Part shown: in pieces, positions 22,329 through 34,621 of the stretch
How the letters are laid out: every line of letters starts with the position of its first letter
How positions within the stretch are numbered: position 1 is the first letter of the stretch
Assembly (NCBI GenBank): GCA_009801085.1
Contig: VNWV01000017.1
Coordinates: 186,001-250,000, forward strand
Direction of reading: 5' to 3'
DNA length: 64,000 bases
Source of the DNA: Lasiodiplodia sp. COLG20
Lineage: Eukaryota > Ascomycota > Dothideomycetes > Botryosphaeriales > Botryosphaeriaceae
Notes under the pieces: model-generated
Told to the model about the DNA's origin: nothing
Databases searched by the model: none
The model's input: only the letters and a program-made list of their open reading frames with translations
Made by a program: the position numbers and the translations under genes

Positions 22329-24481
22329 ATGGATCTAGTGCATCTGGGCTCGCGCCAAGCTTCAGACCTCGATGAAAGCTCCCATCCTTCTTCAGTCTTC
22401 CCGGGGAGCTACCTCCAGACGGGAACGAATAGGGCGGGGTTTGAACACCGCAATAAGCCGTACGAAACTACTTGGATTACATCGGAATTCCACCTCCACA
22501 CCTGGGATATGACTCGCATAGACGACTGGAGAGCTCTCGTCACGCCGTATGCCATTTCTGATCTAGACAACTGCAGGCTCTGCGATGGGTGCAAGGCTTT
22601 TGATCTGGACACTGTTTTCAGCCAGAAAGAACCAGGGGACGGCGGTATTCAGCTCGTTCGTGGTATGGCTCAAATGGATGCAGACTGCGCTTTCTGCTCC
22701 CTCCTCACAGTGGCTCCACGTCCGTTGGATGACGGCTTCTGGGTGGTAGATCCTTCCACGGGAGCCATTGAGGAGTTCTCTTTTGATCAGGCGCCCGGAT
22801 TAGGTCCGGCGTCTTTCAGGTTCATGTGGCAGCCTTTGAAACCCCATGCCCTCAGTCTTCCTTACATACGGTGGCCCGAGGTGCTTACTGTTGTCGACTT
22901 CGAAGCGCTCAAGGAAAACCTTACTCATTGCATTTGTAAACATGGCAATGTTTGTGGAGCAGGGAAGGTGGCGTCCGTCGACAAGCTTCTGGTCCTGAAT
23001 TGTGCCTCTCGTCGGCTAGAAGCCGCTACTACTGGAACAAAGTACGTGGCATTGAGCTACGTCTGGGGAGGAATAACCAGCACCGGGAAGATACTACCCA
23101 GAACCATCGACGACGCCATGACGATTACTCGGAAACTCGGCTATGAATACCTTTGGGTTGATCAGCTGTGCATCGATCAGAACGATCCGAACAAAATAGC
23201 GCTTATACGGCAGATGGACCGTATATATCACAACGCAGAGGTCACAATTATCGCAGCCGCCGGGACAAACGCTGATTATGGTATCCCTGGAGCTGGAAGA
23301 ATCCCCCGACAAGCGCAGCGTTGCGCTAAAATAGGCCGCCACCTACTCATAGAGAAAAAGCGGGCGTGGTCAAGCGATCTTGAAGGCTCGGTGTGGAACA
23401 CGAGAGGGTGGACGTACCAAGAGAAGTTGCTCTCGCGGCGATGCCTTGTGTTCACGGACCAGGAGGCATGGTTCACCTGCGCTCTCACACTTCAGCCTAC
23501 GAGGGGTCCGAAACAGTGCCCGCTCAAGTCCGCCACCTGCGGCAGCAGCTCGACCTACCGCCATCCGAGTCCCTGCCGTCTGCAATAACGGGAATCGAGT
23601 CAGATCTCACCTTACTCCTCTCCGAATATACCGCCCGATCTCTCACCGAGCCTTCCGACGTCATCAACGCCTTTTCAGGAATCTTGGAAGTGTTTGAGCA
23701 GGCGACACATCCCACATACAATGTGTGGGGAGTGCTACCCTTGATTACGGTGGGCGAAACGACTGTCGAAGCGTCTCTGTCGGACGCCTTCGCGTTCGGG
23801 CTCTGTTGGACGCCGAAGCCCGATCCCGAGCTGCGGCTCCGGAGGCGATCTGGTTTCCCGAGCTGGTCGTGGGCCGGATGGATCGGTCCGATCTCGCATT
23901 ATTTGACGTATGTGGTGCCAGGCTGGGACGCGCAAGGACAAGGATTCGACATCGGCGTTGCTGTCTCGGTAGAACTGCGAGATGGTACGGTCTTGGCTCT
24001 GTCTGATCTCGCAAGGCAGCCTCATCTGAAAGAACACCCCGAGTTGGTCTCTCCTTTCATCCATCTTGATGTGTGGACCGTCGACGTGAGCTTATGCCTG
24101 GGTGAAGAGATGGGCCCTCGATGGGGAAACGGGATGGTTTGGGCTCAGGTGGAGTTGAAGGACGGTACGCGGGTTTTTCTAAATGCAGACATCTTGACTA
24201 TCGCACGAAAGAAAGCCAAGGGCGAGAGCTTCGAGCCACTCCGCGACAAATCGTTCACTGGTGTTCTTCTATGTCCTTTGGAACAATCGGAGTGGAAATT
24301 TATCATGCTAGTTGAAGAGAGATCTACTTGGGTTGAGCGCATTGGGAGAATTGATACTCGCCGGTTGGTGGAGAATCTTGATGGAAAGTTGATGAATAAG
24401 CTGGGGCGCAATAGGGATGGGGAACTGGTATTTGACCTAAACCTGCTACAGATGACGAGGAGAAAAATCCGTCTTGGATGA
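22329..24481 (+). pseudogene. HET-1: HET-domain gene with a frameshift
   Basis: Starts at ATG 22329. The HET domain is clear: TKYVALSYVWGG, YLWVDQLCIDQND, QMDRIYHNAEVTIIAAAG, and WNTRGWTYQEKLLSRRCLVF ending at EAWFTC (near 23483). After that the frame runs into a stop at 23588, while the natural continuation is in another frame (from about 23500 to the stop at 24481): SEYTARSLTEPSDVINAFSGIL, then the FPSWSWAGW signature seen downstream of HET domains. No GT...AG pair in matching phase joins them without deleting conserved HET residues. This is therefore either a real disabling indel or a sequence error. HET proteins trigger cell death in vegetative incompatibility; an intact full-length form would be about 717 aa. 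Confidence 0.75.
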
Positions 24482-24868
24482 TGTTGGCATAGAGGACTGT
24501 TGCAGGCCGATCATTCTGGCAAATCAAGAATATTAGACGATGATTGGATTTCATCTGAGGGGGATTCTTGTTGATTTGGAATGTTTTGAGCTGATAATAT
24601 CTGCTCATTCCGGCTTCACATTATCCAATTGTTAGCTACCACGCTTACGTACTTCCTAGAGCCTGCTGACCGCGTCTTACCCCCCATCACTAATTGGACC
24701 ATGTTCTTGGAAGAGTTATTGCATCATGAGTGGAAGACGACGGTACGCCCCCAACAATTTTATGAGACACACAGCGAATGTCAATGAGAATATGCTCCGC
24801 ATACAACACGCCGCTCCATACAGCGGGATACGATACGTATATTAAAAATTAAACAATACAAAACGCCT
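24482..24868. other. Convergent intergenic spacer
   Basis: 387 bp between the convergent stops of HET-1 and the multicopper oxidase, presumably both 3' UTRs. No feature seen. Confidence 0.4.
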
Positions 24869-27064
24869 CTAACAGGCGGCGCCGTAGCACGTAAGCGTCC
24901 CATTCGTTCCATTCCCAGGGGTGCCGGGTCCAGTGATAAGCGCGCTGCAAACAATGTCAGTACCAATCACAAACAGACGGGAAGAAGGAAGTCAGTTACT
25001 CACCCCCACGGATCAGTATCGTACACATGGCACGACGCCGTGTCGTCCAAGTTCTGGGTGTTGCCAGCGCAGTTACCCGACGTCGACAAATTCATCGCAC
25101 GGCACGAGTCGAGGTGGTCCTGCGGGATCTCGATGCCGAGCTGCTGCAGCTGGACGGGGGCCTCGACGATCGTAGCGGCCATGCCGGCGTCGAGATGCCA
25201 TTCGATATGGCAGTGGACTGTCATACATTACAGTCAGCCTGTGCTCCCTCCCATATCCCCACCAAACCACCAATCATCAAAAAGGCGAACAAGGGCAGTA
25301 CTCACACATCCAAATACCCGGGTTATCAGCGCGGAACCTGAGGACCAGACTGCCGCCCGCAAACAAGACGCTGGTGTCGCGCTTCATCGGGACGGCCGGG
25401 AACGACGAGTCGTCGCCGTCCCAGTGCTCGGACAGCTGGCCGACCACCTGGAAGATGTGGCCGTGCAGATGCATCGGGTGCCCACGGCCCGAGTTGTTGG
25501 TGGTGACGAGGTCGTTGCTGTTGACGACGAGTTGCACCACTTCGCCGGCATTCACGACGAAGGCGTTGGTCTGCCCGTAGATGGCCGGGTCCGTCGCGTT
25601 GAAGCCGGTGGAGAGGGCAGTGTAGAGCGACGGGGTGCGCGGCGAGATGTAGGGGTCGGGGCCTTGGGTGATGCTGTGGTAGGGAGGATTAGTAAGGAGT
25701 AAGGTGGAGTGGGGGTGGAGAGGGGGTGGCCGGGGTTGGGGACTGAGGTGGACTGAGACGAGACTGGGATGGGGGGACTGGGGTGGAACGGAGCGGGACT
25801 CGGATGGGAATGGGATGGGATTGTGGCGCAGGGAGGCTTACCGGTAGCCGACGCCGTCGATGTTTAGGTTGTTGACCTCCATGGTGATGGTGTGATCGAC
25901 AGGGCCGAGCAGCGGCTCCTCGTCGACGGGCACGAGCTCGAAGTCGGAGCCGAGGTTGGCCGTCGACAGGGTGAAGGCCTCGGCGGCACCGAAGGCCTCG
26001 TCGTAGACCAGCTGGTTGACGTTCTGGAAGCCCAGCACGGCCATCTGGTTGATGAAGGCGTAGTTCCGGTCGGGGTTCTCGAGCCCTTCGATGAAGAAGT
26101 CGTACCGCTGGCCCGGCACGACCTCGAGTGCCTCCCAGCTCTGCGGCTCGACTAGTAGGTTGCGTAACAGTGGTCAGCACTAGAAAAAGAAGGTTGATTT
26201 TCGTGCGTGGGACCGTATGCAGCTGCGGCTCGGTCTACCGGCCTTCGTGCAGCTTGGCGGCGCAGGGACGGCTCGCAGGGCTGAGAAGAAGAAGAACGAC
26301 TTACCATCAACGCTGTCGATTGCAACGACGGTGATGTTGTGGGAATCTGAGGCACGTGTTAGTCTAATCAACCAATGATCGGAGAGGCACGTGGACTTAC
26401 CGAATTGCAGGTAGTAGGTAGCGAGAGCGGACATGTTGATCAGGCGAATGTACTTCCGCTGGCCGGGCTGGATGCTGATCGACGTCGACCCACCCTCGTT
26501 GACCAAGCTCGAGTTGGGGTTGGGCATGCGGCCGTCGAAGTTTGGCGTCGTCAGGTAGCTGTTGATCAGGCCGGGCATCTGGTCGCGGTACCAGTCGGAG
26601 ACGGTGAGGATGTACTGCTCGGACGGATGGGGCTGATTCTCGTTCTGCGAGTCGTAGACGATCATGGGCGCCCGCAGCCCGTCCGGGTACTGGCCCATGT
26701 CGTGCGAGTGGTACCAGAAGGTGCCGGCCGGGTACGCCGTGAACTCGTAGGTGAAGGACTCGCCCGGCGGGATGGCACACTGCGTGATTCCGGCGCCGCC
26801 ATCCATCTCAGGCGTGCCTTGCTGCCACATGCCGTGCCAGTGAACGCTGGTCGTCTCATTGCCGAGCGAGTTGGTGACATGTGCGATGATGGTATCGTTA
26901 ACATCGACGTGGAGCGGCGGCGGCGGCCACTGCCCGTTGATGGCGATGACGGGCCGCGAGTAGCCATCCGGAGCGGCGTTGACCCAGCCGATATCCCAGT
27001 CGACCTCGACCGTCTTGGCCAGCGCCGTGGCCGCAAGGCTGAGCGCAAGAGGAAGGCGAGTCAT
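24869..27064 (-). CDS. Secreted laccase/Fet3-like multicopper oxidase
   Basis: Six exons (27064-26401, 26346-26305, 26151-25842, 25673-25306, 25217-25004, 24944-24869), all with GTRAGY donors, give 557 aa. An N-terminal signal peptide ends near ATALA. All copper clusters are present: HWHG (H75, H77), HSH (H119, H121), HPMHLHGH, and HCHIEWH (H463-C464-H465, H469). The residue ten after the type-1 Cys is Met474, the axial-ligand position, suggesting a modest redox potential. The N terminus (DWDIGWVNAAPDG) resembles Fet3 ferroxidases, but there is no C-terminal membrane anchor; the protein ends a few residues after a Gly/Thr-rich tail. It therefore probably acts outside the cell on phenols, melanin precursors or metal ions. 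The ferroxidase residues were not verified. Confidence 0.9.
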
Positions 27065-30000
27065 TGCGGAGACTTTTTTTTCTTCTTGGTTTCTTGACTG
27101 ACCTTCGGCCCTGCGACGTACCTTACTTACCTGTCCCTGAGGCCGTTTGAGCAAATATTCATGGGCGAGGCTCCGGGGCAGCTTTATAAAAAGAACGTGC
27201 TGGGCGCTGAGAGGGGTGCATCGGAGCGAGGCGTGTCCATGGCAGTGATCTGACAGCGCCACCAGGTGCTATCACAATTGAGTTTAACGCCCCGCGCTCA
27301 ACCTTCTGGAATTAGTCAATAGGGCTTGGCCATGGCTTTATTAAAGTTGGGGCCTCGTGCATGGGGGCCTGTCCCGCGTGTTCGATGTGTTTGAAACCTC
27401 AACCTGGTCACCGCACCTTCACACAGTTAGCCTCCCGCGCGGCTCGCAAGCGAAGATCCCGGCGAGCTGAGGCCCTGCGTCCCTGCCCATGGCCCCAGGA
27501 GAGGGTGGGCAGAGAGCAGCCCGCTGACGATGATGGCATTGCTCAGCAGGCCCCAAAAAAGAGTGAGAGAGCAGCGGGCGCCCTGCTTATTTTGGGGCTT
27601 GCAGACAGGGCGTGGCACTTCTTCCTTTTTCCGCTGCTTAGCCGGTGGAGCTGTCTGCTCAACGCAAGGACGGGCGAAGTAACGCTGTCAGGAGAGCTGC
27701 ATCGCCGCGGCGCTGCCGAGGGGGTCCAACCGGAGGATTTCGCGAGCTGGCCGGCGGTGCCAATTGGAAGATGGAAAGATTTGAAAGGAGCTCCGCTGTC
27801 CTGAATGGGATGTGCTATGCACGTGGCGGTGACGGCCAGCTCGGAGGGTTGGCGCCATGACTGTCGCTCGATGATGCGGCGAGGCCTGAGAGTTGGGGAT
27901 TTGCCCGCGTTGCTCTCGCTTCCCCGTCCAATCGGCAGATCGGCAGGCTCCACATCGATTGGCCATCCCTGAGGGGGCTAAAGCCAGCTCACAGCCCGCA
28001 GCGCACATCCTTTCCTCGAGAATGCACACGCTTACGCTTCCAGCCTGTATCAGAAGCCTTGTCCCGGTAAGCAGTAATGCGCGGGAGCGGCGCCAATACG
28101 AGCTCCACCAACCAGCCAAGGCATAGCGCCGACAGGCCGGCATGATAAGGCAGAGAACGGAAAAGAAAAGGAGAGACTCGCATAAGGTGACACCGGGAGC
28201 TGGCAGAGCGTGACGCAATTGAACGAGAGCCGCGTGCGAGCGCGTGGTCCCGCGAGAACGCAAGTCTCAGCCGCCAAAGTTTGTCTCCGCAATATTCCCC
28301 TGCTTTTTCAGGAACCCTCCCAATTGCTGCGTGGGTGTGTGCCTTGCACGAACGCTTTTTCCTTGGGCAACGTCCATGAAACAAATCTTCAGGCGCCCCG
28401 CCCGCCGTCAGCTGTGTTGGCGAATACGACTTTGCCCTGCCGTTTGTGATCGGTCGAGGCGGCGCCGCCCTACGCGCAAAATCCTCCATTCTGGGACCGC
28501 GGAAGCCCGGCGGCGCTGCCGAGGAGGATTTACCACCAATTTCCACCACACCCATCAGCGTTGTTCCTCGCTCATTAATTTAAGGTTGCAGATCCCGAGC
28601 GGCTCGCGGCCAAGCCTTAATTCCACGGGCGCGGCTCGCTGGGTTTCAAGACATGCGCGGGCGTACAGAATGGACATATTTGCTTCTATGAATAGGGGTT
28701 TGACTTTTGCGGCACGAGTGGCGAAGCTGGTGGGCACAGCAGCAGCAGATTGATGACTGACGAGCCGCAGGAACGAGGAATTTGCCGTAACCTTCGCGAT
28801 CCTGCTGTATGTACTCGCGACGCCGGTAGCGTCTGGGCTCGTGGCAAGCCGAGCCGTCCCGCAGCCCGGTCCGATGATCACTTCGCTCGGGAGTAACTGT
28901 ACACCGCGGGCCGCGTGGCGATGTGAGCTTTTTCGGCCCAAAGGTGGGCGGAGCTAGTTATGCAGTCGGACAAATATTGAACGCTCCGCCCGGATCGAGT
29001 GTGGAGTCGATCGAGAGCGGTTTCGGATGCCGCGGGGTCCAAGGGTTCCTTTTTGGCGAGGTAGCATGGCATGCAGGCAGAGATGAGGCAAGGTCACGAT
29101 GTCGACGCCGAGCACCGCCACTTACCGTTCGTCGCCGGCCTGCGCTGTGACGTTGGAAGTCACCGTGTGTGGTCGAAAGGAGGCATGGTCCAGAGCTCTG
29201 CAAGCCATGCGCCACGCCTGGTGCTGCTTAGCGAGAGCTGCAACCGACGGACGGCATGGTTTCTCCCTGGACCGCAGCGTGCAGCTACGCAGGCCGTGCG
29301 ATTGGCATGACATCCCGTCCTGTCAAATGCGCATCAGAGCGGCCGCATGCAGCGGCACGGAGGGATGGGTATGCGCAGCCTGACACGTCAGCACTAATAT
29401 CGATCAAAGTGCTGACGCGCGTGGGACCGCCGTGTGGGCAGACCGTTGGTTTTCTGTACACATACGTTGGATGAAGACGTGGGCCGTGTCCATGGAGAAA
29501 GACCACTTTTTGCTCCGAGAGAAGGAAAATGGCCGTGCAGTGGCCCACAGCAACGCGGGGTCTGGAAGCACAGGCCGACGCGTTGCCTGTTTTTGTTGGC
29601 TGAGGGCTGAGCGATTTTCGGTTGAGCTGCACTGAGGTACTATCTGGCGATGCTGCGAGCTCCATCCAACGGCTACATCTTCTGACCTGCAACACTTAGC
29701 TTCGAACGCCTGTGACTTGAATGTCTCGCAGCTGATCAAGATGACCTTAGACCGCGGCCTTGGTAGCGAGTGGGGTAGCTGCAGTGGCACGCGAAGATTC
29801 TGGATTTCAGCCTTGCCGTGTCAGCTTTGCAGGTCGGGGATCCCCAGTCCAACGCACGACTGGCCAGCATGCGACAGGGACAGCCGTCCATCGCCCCATC
29901 GAGCCTGCACGGATGTGGCTGCTCGCAGAAGGAAAGAAGCAATAAGCAATTCAAGAACCCTCATTGCTGTCAATCCTGGAAAACAAACAAGTTTCATATC

Positions 30001-30368
30001 ATGCCATCGTCATAGGGCAGGAAGGAGCCTTCGTTCTTCGGGATGAGGCAAAAAGCATTTAGAATCCTTCGAAATGTATGCACTACTGTACAGTTGAAAA
30101 TCCAACTGAGGAGATGACCTCGAATGTCTGCTCACATGCAACACTTCAGTCAGCGGATGGCCAAACTAGATCCGCGCTATGGAAATGCAAGTCATGGTGC
30201 GTTGACTAGAGGAAGATGGATCCATCCAGGGGACTGGAGATCGACCGAGGAACCTTCACGTTAACGTAGGCAGTTATTGTTCGGTGATCTCTAAGATTTG
30301 CATGCAACGTCTTCCGCTTTTGTAGGATGTGGGGAAGATCTAGCCGTTGCCTAAATCTTAGCTTTGCG
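27065..30368. other. 3.3-kb GC-rich gene-free region
   Basis: Many overlapping short frames occur on all strands because stop codons are rare in this GC-rich DNA, but none carries a recognisable domain, start context or coherent splice continuation. It sits between the multicopper oxidase promoter and the MITE copy B. It could be a long promoter, a non-coding RNA or an aged insertion. Confidence 0.4.
27184..27191 (-). promoter_or_regulatory. Likely TATA box of multicopper oxidase
   Basis: TTTATAAAG-type motif on the minus strand about 120 bp upstream of the ATG at 27064. Position and sequence fit a TATA element; no transcript data. Confidence 0.4.
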
Positions 30369-30589
30369 GTCCCCTCTCGCGGCCGATGGCTAGCGTAAAG
30401 AATAGCAAGGCCCCAGGCGTAACTATGCCTCAACTCGTTCTCAGAAACATAACATATGTAGGTAGCTAAAGCTATCGTCCGGATGTATATATAGAATCTT
30501 TAATTCTGCATTTTCGTCCGGACGAGCTTCAACTACCCATAACATAAGCGAAAACAATTCCACGCTAGCTATAGGATGCGAGAGGAGAC
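30369..30589 (+). mobile_element. MITE-like element, copy B
   Basis: A 221-bp element with terminal inverted repeats. The left end is GTCCCCTCTCGCGGCCGATG followed by GCTAGCG; the right end, reverse-complemented, is GTCTCCTCTCGCATCCTATA followed by GCTAGCG. Inside lies the palindrome shared with copies A, C and D (arms near 30461-30485 and 30514-30538: GGTAGCTAAAGCTATCGTCC). It has no ORF and is probably a non-autonomous DNA transposon. It sits 319 bp downstream of the NLR-2 stop. Confidence 0.7.
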
Positions 30590-30907
30590 TATAAACTTCC
30601 ACTCTCATGTCCTATACTCTAGAGAAGAAGGTCAGGCGACGACTATAAGGCTCGGCCTTTCTATAGTACTTTTAATCTCTCAATACTCGCGTATAAGCAT
30701 ATTAACTTTACCAAGAAAGAACGCGGGTGTTAAATGGTTATCTTGATACCTAGTTCTATTTAGAACTGTTGAAATGAATATACTATCTAATTCCAATTAC
30801 GCATTAATTGCCAGGGCTCCAACTAATTCAGAAGCATCTAAAACCCCTCTTAAGCGCCAGCTATCGCTTGATCCATAACTATAAATACATGATGAGAGCG
30901 TGATTCC

Positions 30908-33900
30908 TTAAAGGTAATCGTTTTCCCGCTGTCTGCCGTCTTCCAGCCGCATTCGAATGGACCAGTCCACCTTTGATATGATTGGAAGGACGAGGAGGTC
31001 AAATTTTGACAAAAAACCAAGCTTTTCTGACCTTCTCTGTAGGTCGCGTATCAGCAGAAGATTACGGCCCCTCTTTTCAAATTCCGATACACATACAAAA
31101 AGGAGTCGAAGCCCTACTCGGGTGATGCACGCCCCTCTTCCCATCAGCATATCCATCTGTCGCACGATAAGGTCACTCGAAGCCGTCCCCCGGGCAATCT
31201 TTAGCCTCTGGATGGCTACATCCAGCGGGGTTCGTCCGAGTCTATCCTTTGAATTGGGGTTGGCATTGTAATTCAAAAGGAGTTCGGTGATCTTCTCGAA
31301 GGCCAGGTGTAAGGGTCTTGGGCCTTTAACCAATTCGTTAGGAATCTCTACGTTTGGATCCAATCCATTATCCAGAAGGGTCCGAGCCAAGTCGATAAAT
31401 AGCTCGGATTGGTGCAGCTTGCTGATCGTTGATGCTAGTTTAGAAGAATATGCGGTTCTGGATGTTCTGTCTCGGGTGAGTAAAAGAGATCCGAATGCTG
31501 TTGCGCGCAAAAATTGAGAGTCCGTTCCTTCCAGGGCTATCCGTGCTATGCCGCTAAAGTCTGGACAGAAATCCGCATACCATCCAAGCCGTGCATGCTC
31601 GAGCAATTCCATGTCTGTGACAGTTTGAACCACACTATGGAGCGTCTCGTGAGCAATCAACCTGGGTTCCGGATCATTTGCCAACTTCCGCTGTAGATAG
31701 ATGAGGAGTCCAGAACGGACAGCAAAGTCGACCAGTGAAGTTGGGCAACCAGTAGTATCGGCAATAAGATGACGACTGTAGTATGCCTGCAGATCAGATT
31801 CCTGTAGACCGTCGATTAACCGGGATTGGCATACACCTGTCGTAGATTCCGCCAGGTAAGAATAGAGAACACACATCTGCATAATTCTTGGGCGACCCGT
31901 GACCATGAAGGTTGAAATGCCGAGCTGGTATTTCATAGCAACCAGATGCAGCTTGGCAAGTTCCGTATACCCGTTCTGAGCGTTGAAGATGAACGCACGG
32001 CCAACAATGAGCTCTTGAAACCTCGGCCCACCAAGAAACTCTCGCACTGTTTCGTGCATGAGATGAATACGGTCTACCTGACTGAATGGCTCGGGGATTT
32101 CAATGAGACCTCCGCAACGTTCTTTTAGACGTTGGCAGAACATCGAGAAGTCGCTGTGTTCCCGCAGCTCGTAACATTCATCCAATGTCTGAAGTTGAGC
32201 CCATTTGACTATCCAAAATATTTGGAGAGTTGTTGGCTCATCGTGCGCTCGAAGCATAACATCGAGGAGAAGATAAGTCTCCCACCGGAACTCGTGGGGG
32301 ATGCGCTCGATTATTGACGCATAGAAGTCCTCCAACTCTGATGGAACTTCACGTAGCTGTTGAGTAAGACTGGTGGCAACAACCTCATTCTTCTCCATTC
32401 GATCCAACGCTAATTTCACCCATAGGAAGACTCCGTTTGCTTTTTGTTTGATTTCCTTCACTGCGTTATTGATTGTGTCGCGTGTCTCCCAGGGCAGATT
32501 TCTCGGGTCTCGCAGGCCAGGAAACATAGCCAGTCTTCCCACAACGTAGTTTTGAATGTCTGTACTTGTGTGGTTGTGAATGTTGATCCCGGGGGATGTT
32601 CCAAAATGGGTTTGGAGAATTTCGCGTGGTCGGCTTGAAAAACAAATTTTACACCCGTGGTTGATCAAAGTTTGCAGGAAGTCGACCAGAACTTCGAGAT
32701 GTCCGTCGAACTCATCTAAAGCATCAATGAACAGACAAATCTTCCGAGTTGTATCTCGATGTGCAAGAACAGATTGCAACGCATGGTCCAAATGTGTTGA
32801 ACTCCAATCGAAATCGGGCCTTTCCGGTTGCGGTAAACATTCTTTCGGAATGAAATCGCAAAGTTGGGGCATGACATCCAAGAATTGGAGCAGAATGCTT
32901 CTGATCAAGCCATCGAAAGATTTTTGGATCTGTGAGCCGCGGTAATAGAAGAAAAAGGCTGCTGTGATGACATACCCAGGGTGGCTCCACCTCTGGAGGA
33001 TATTCTTGGTGTCCCGGTGGTGCGTGATGTGTTTCATAAGCGTGGATTTTCCTGAGCCCGGTTTTCCCTGTATCCAGTACACCCCTTCGCCTTTTAGCAA
33101 CCAGTCAATGAAACCGAGGGCTTTTTCATTGAAGATCCAGTTAAAAGTGGACTGGTGAGGTTTTGAAACCTCATCTATTCTGCGGTCGAGAATCTCCAGT
33201 CGAAGGGATGAAAGAATGTCTATAAGACAAATAAGCGCTAATCTGTGAAGTTTGTATGGGAGCCAAACCTTTAGGAGACGGGTTCTCTGAATCTAGGACA
33301 CGCATTGTAGAATTAGCAGGTGATTCAGTCTCTCTATCGAGGTTGCCGTCAGCTTTGCTATGTTTGTCTTCCGAAACACAAGGAACGTTTCCCAACCGCC
33401 GGTAGCGGTTTCTGTTGAGGGTTGACATAGCCATTCCGAGGCAATCAAGTACACATTTGTAGTTCAAGTCGCCGGCAGGGAACTTGACTATATCAGAATG
33501 GTCTTCGTCGATGCTGTAGATGTCCTCTGGATCACGAGAGCAGACTTGTATAGCGGATTGCCGGTCCACCATGCGGATCTGGGGGCCGGTCCTTGACCAT
33601 GTGCCGTCACTGCTTTGCTTCAGAGTTATTTAGTACGTTTTCTCGAAGGACGCCAACGTGCAATTCACGGACCTGAACTGTTCTGGTTGTTTTTGTCTCA
33701 TAGAAGGAGACAACTCTAAATGCTCTAGGTACTTGAGCTCCGTTGAAGCGCTCTTCAACATGGAAGAGGTATGATGAGTCCGGAGAAAGGTCTCGGACCA
33801 AGTCTTCATTTGGCTGGTGTCTGACCATGGTTATGAGCTGCTCGGTTGACATGCCCTTATGTGGCGTCCCGAAGAAAATAACAGATTGGAGATTGCCCAG

Positions 33901-34621
33901 AATAGAGTGCTGCTGATCCGAGATACCTGCAAGGATGATAAGGGCTTCCTTGAGTATTATTCCACCCAGGCTATGAGCGAGAAAAACCACCGGCTTCGAC
34001 TGCGAAGATCCAAATCCTACAGACCTCAGGCGGTTGACAAATCTGGCCGCTATATCATGGGGGCGTTGGAATGAGTTGCTTTTTGGAACCGGGGAATTGT
34101 AACCATAAATGATGGACCGGGTGCCAGGCAGGTCGTGAGGAATACCATCCCTAAGCCACATGAATGGGCTCCCATCGCGGGATTGCCAGGAGCCAAAAGG
34201 ATGACTACCGAGGCCACTGATTGCGATGCAACTACTCCAATTAGTTTGCAGTTGGCTAAGTTGTTCTTAAGCGCACTTACTCCAATGCATGTTCCTCATC
34301 GCGAACTTCATTGAGGACTGTAAAGTCTAGAAACTCGCGGTCGACGACGACACTATGTTCCGATCCTTGGTAGTTTGTCCAGAAATCCCATCTAGTCTGT
34401 GTCTTGAAATGTTGCGGTAAAGGGTCAATGGTTACCGTTGCCGTCTTGGTGCGGGATGTGTGAAAAGAGGTAAGGTCTTGAGCGAGAGAGTACACTTCAA
34501 TCTGCGGTGAAACCATGTCTTGTTGAAGATGCCGTTGTAACGTCGAGACGACTTCAGCCTTGCCAAACTCGAGAGGGAGCTGACGCACACGGTACGTCAA
34601 AATCTTCTGACCCTGGGACAT
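30908..34621 (-). CDS. NLR-2: SesB-like hydrolase + NACHT + ankyrin protein
   Basis: Four exons (34621-34281, 34231-33673, 33617-33269, 33219-30908) give 1186 aa. The first intron sits at exactly the same codon position and phase as in NLR-1 (after GA, before the GLGSHPFGS motif), marking paralogy. SesB-like hydrolase: AHSLGG with Ser201, FFGTPHKGM, SFYET, TWSRTGP and MVDRQSA. NACHT: Walker A GKPGSGKST at 468-476, Walker B ICLFIDALDE. The C-terminal part is longer non-repetitive sequence with only one or two ankyrin repeats near the end (GPRPLHLAFEKITELLLNYN; DRLGRTPLDVAIQ), unlike the amplified array of NLR-1. Predicted role: a non-self recognition receptor with a hydrolase effector. The 49-nt third intron has a weak GTTTGG donor, so that junction is the least certain. 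Confidence 0.85.
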
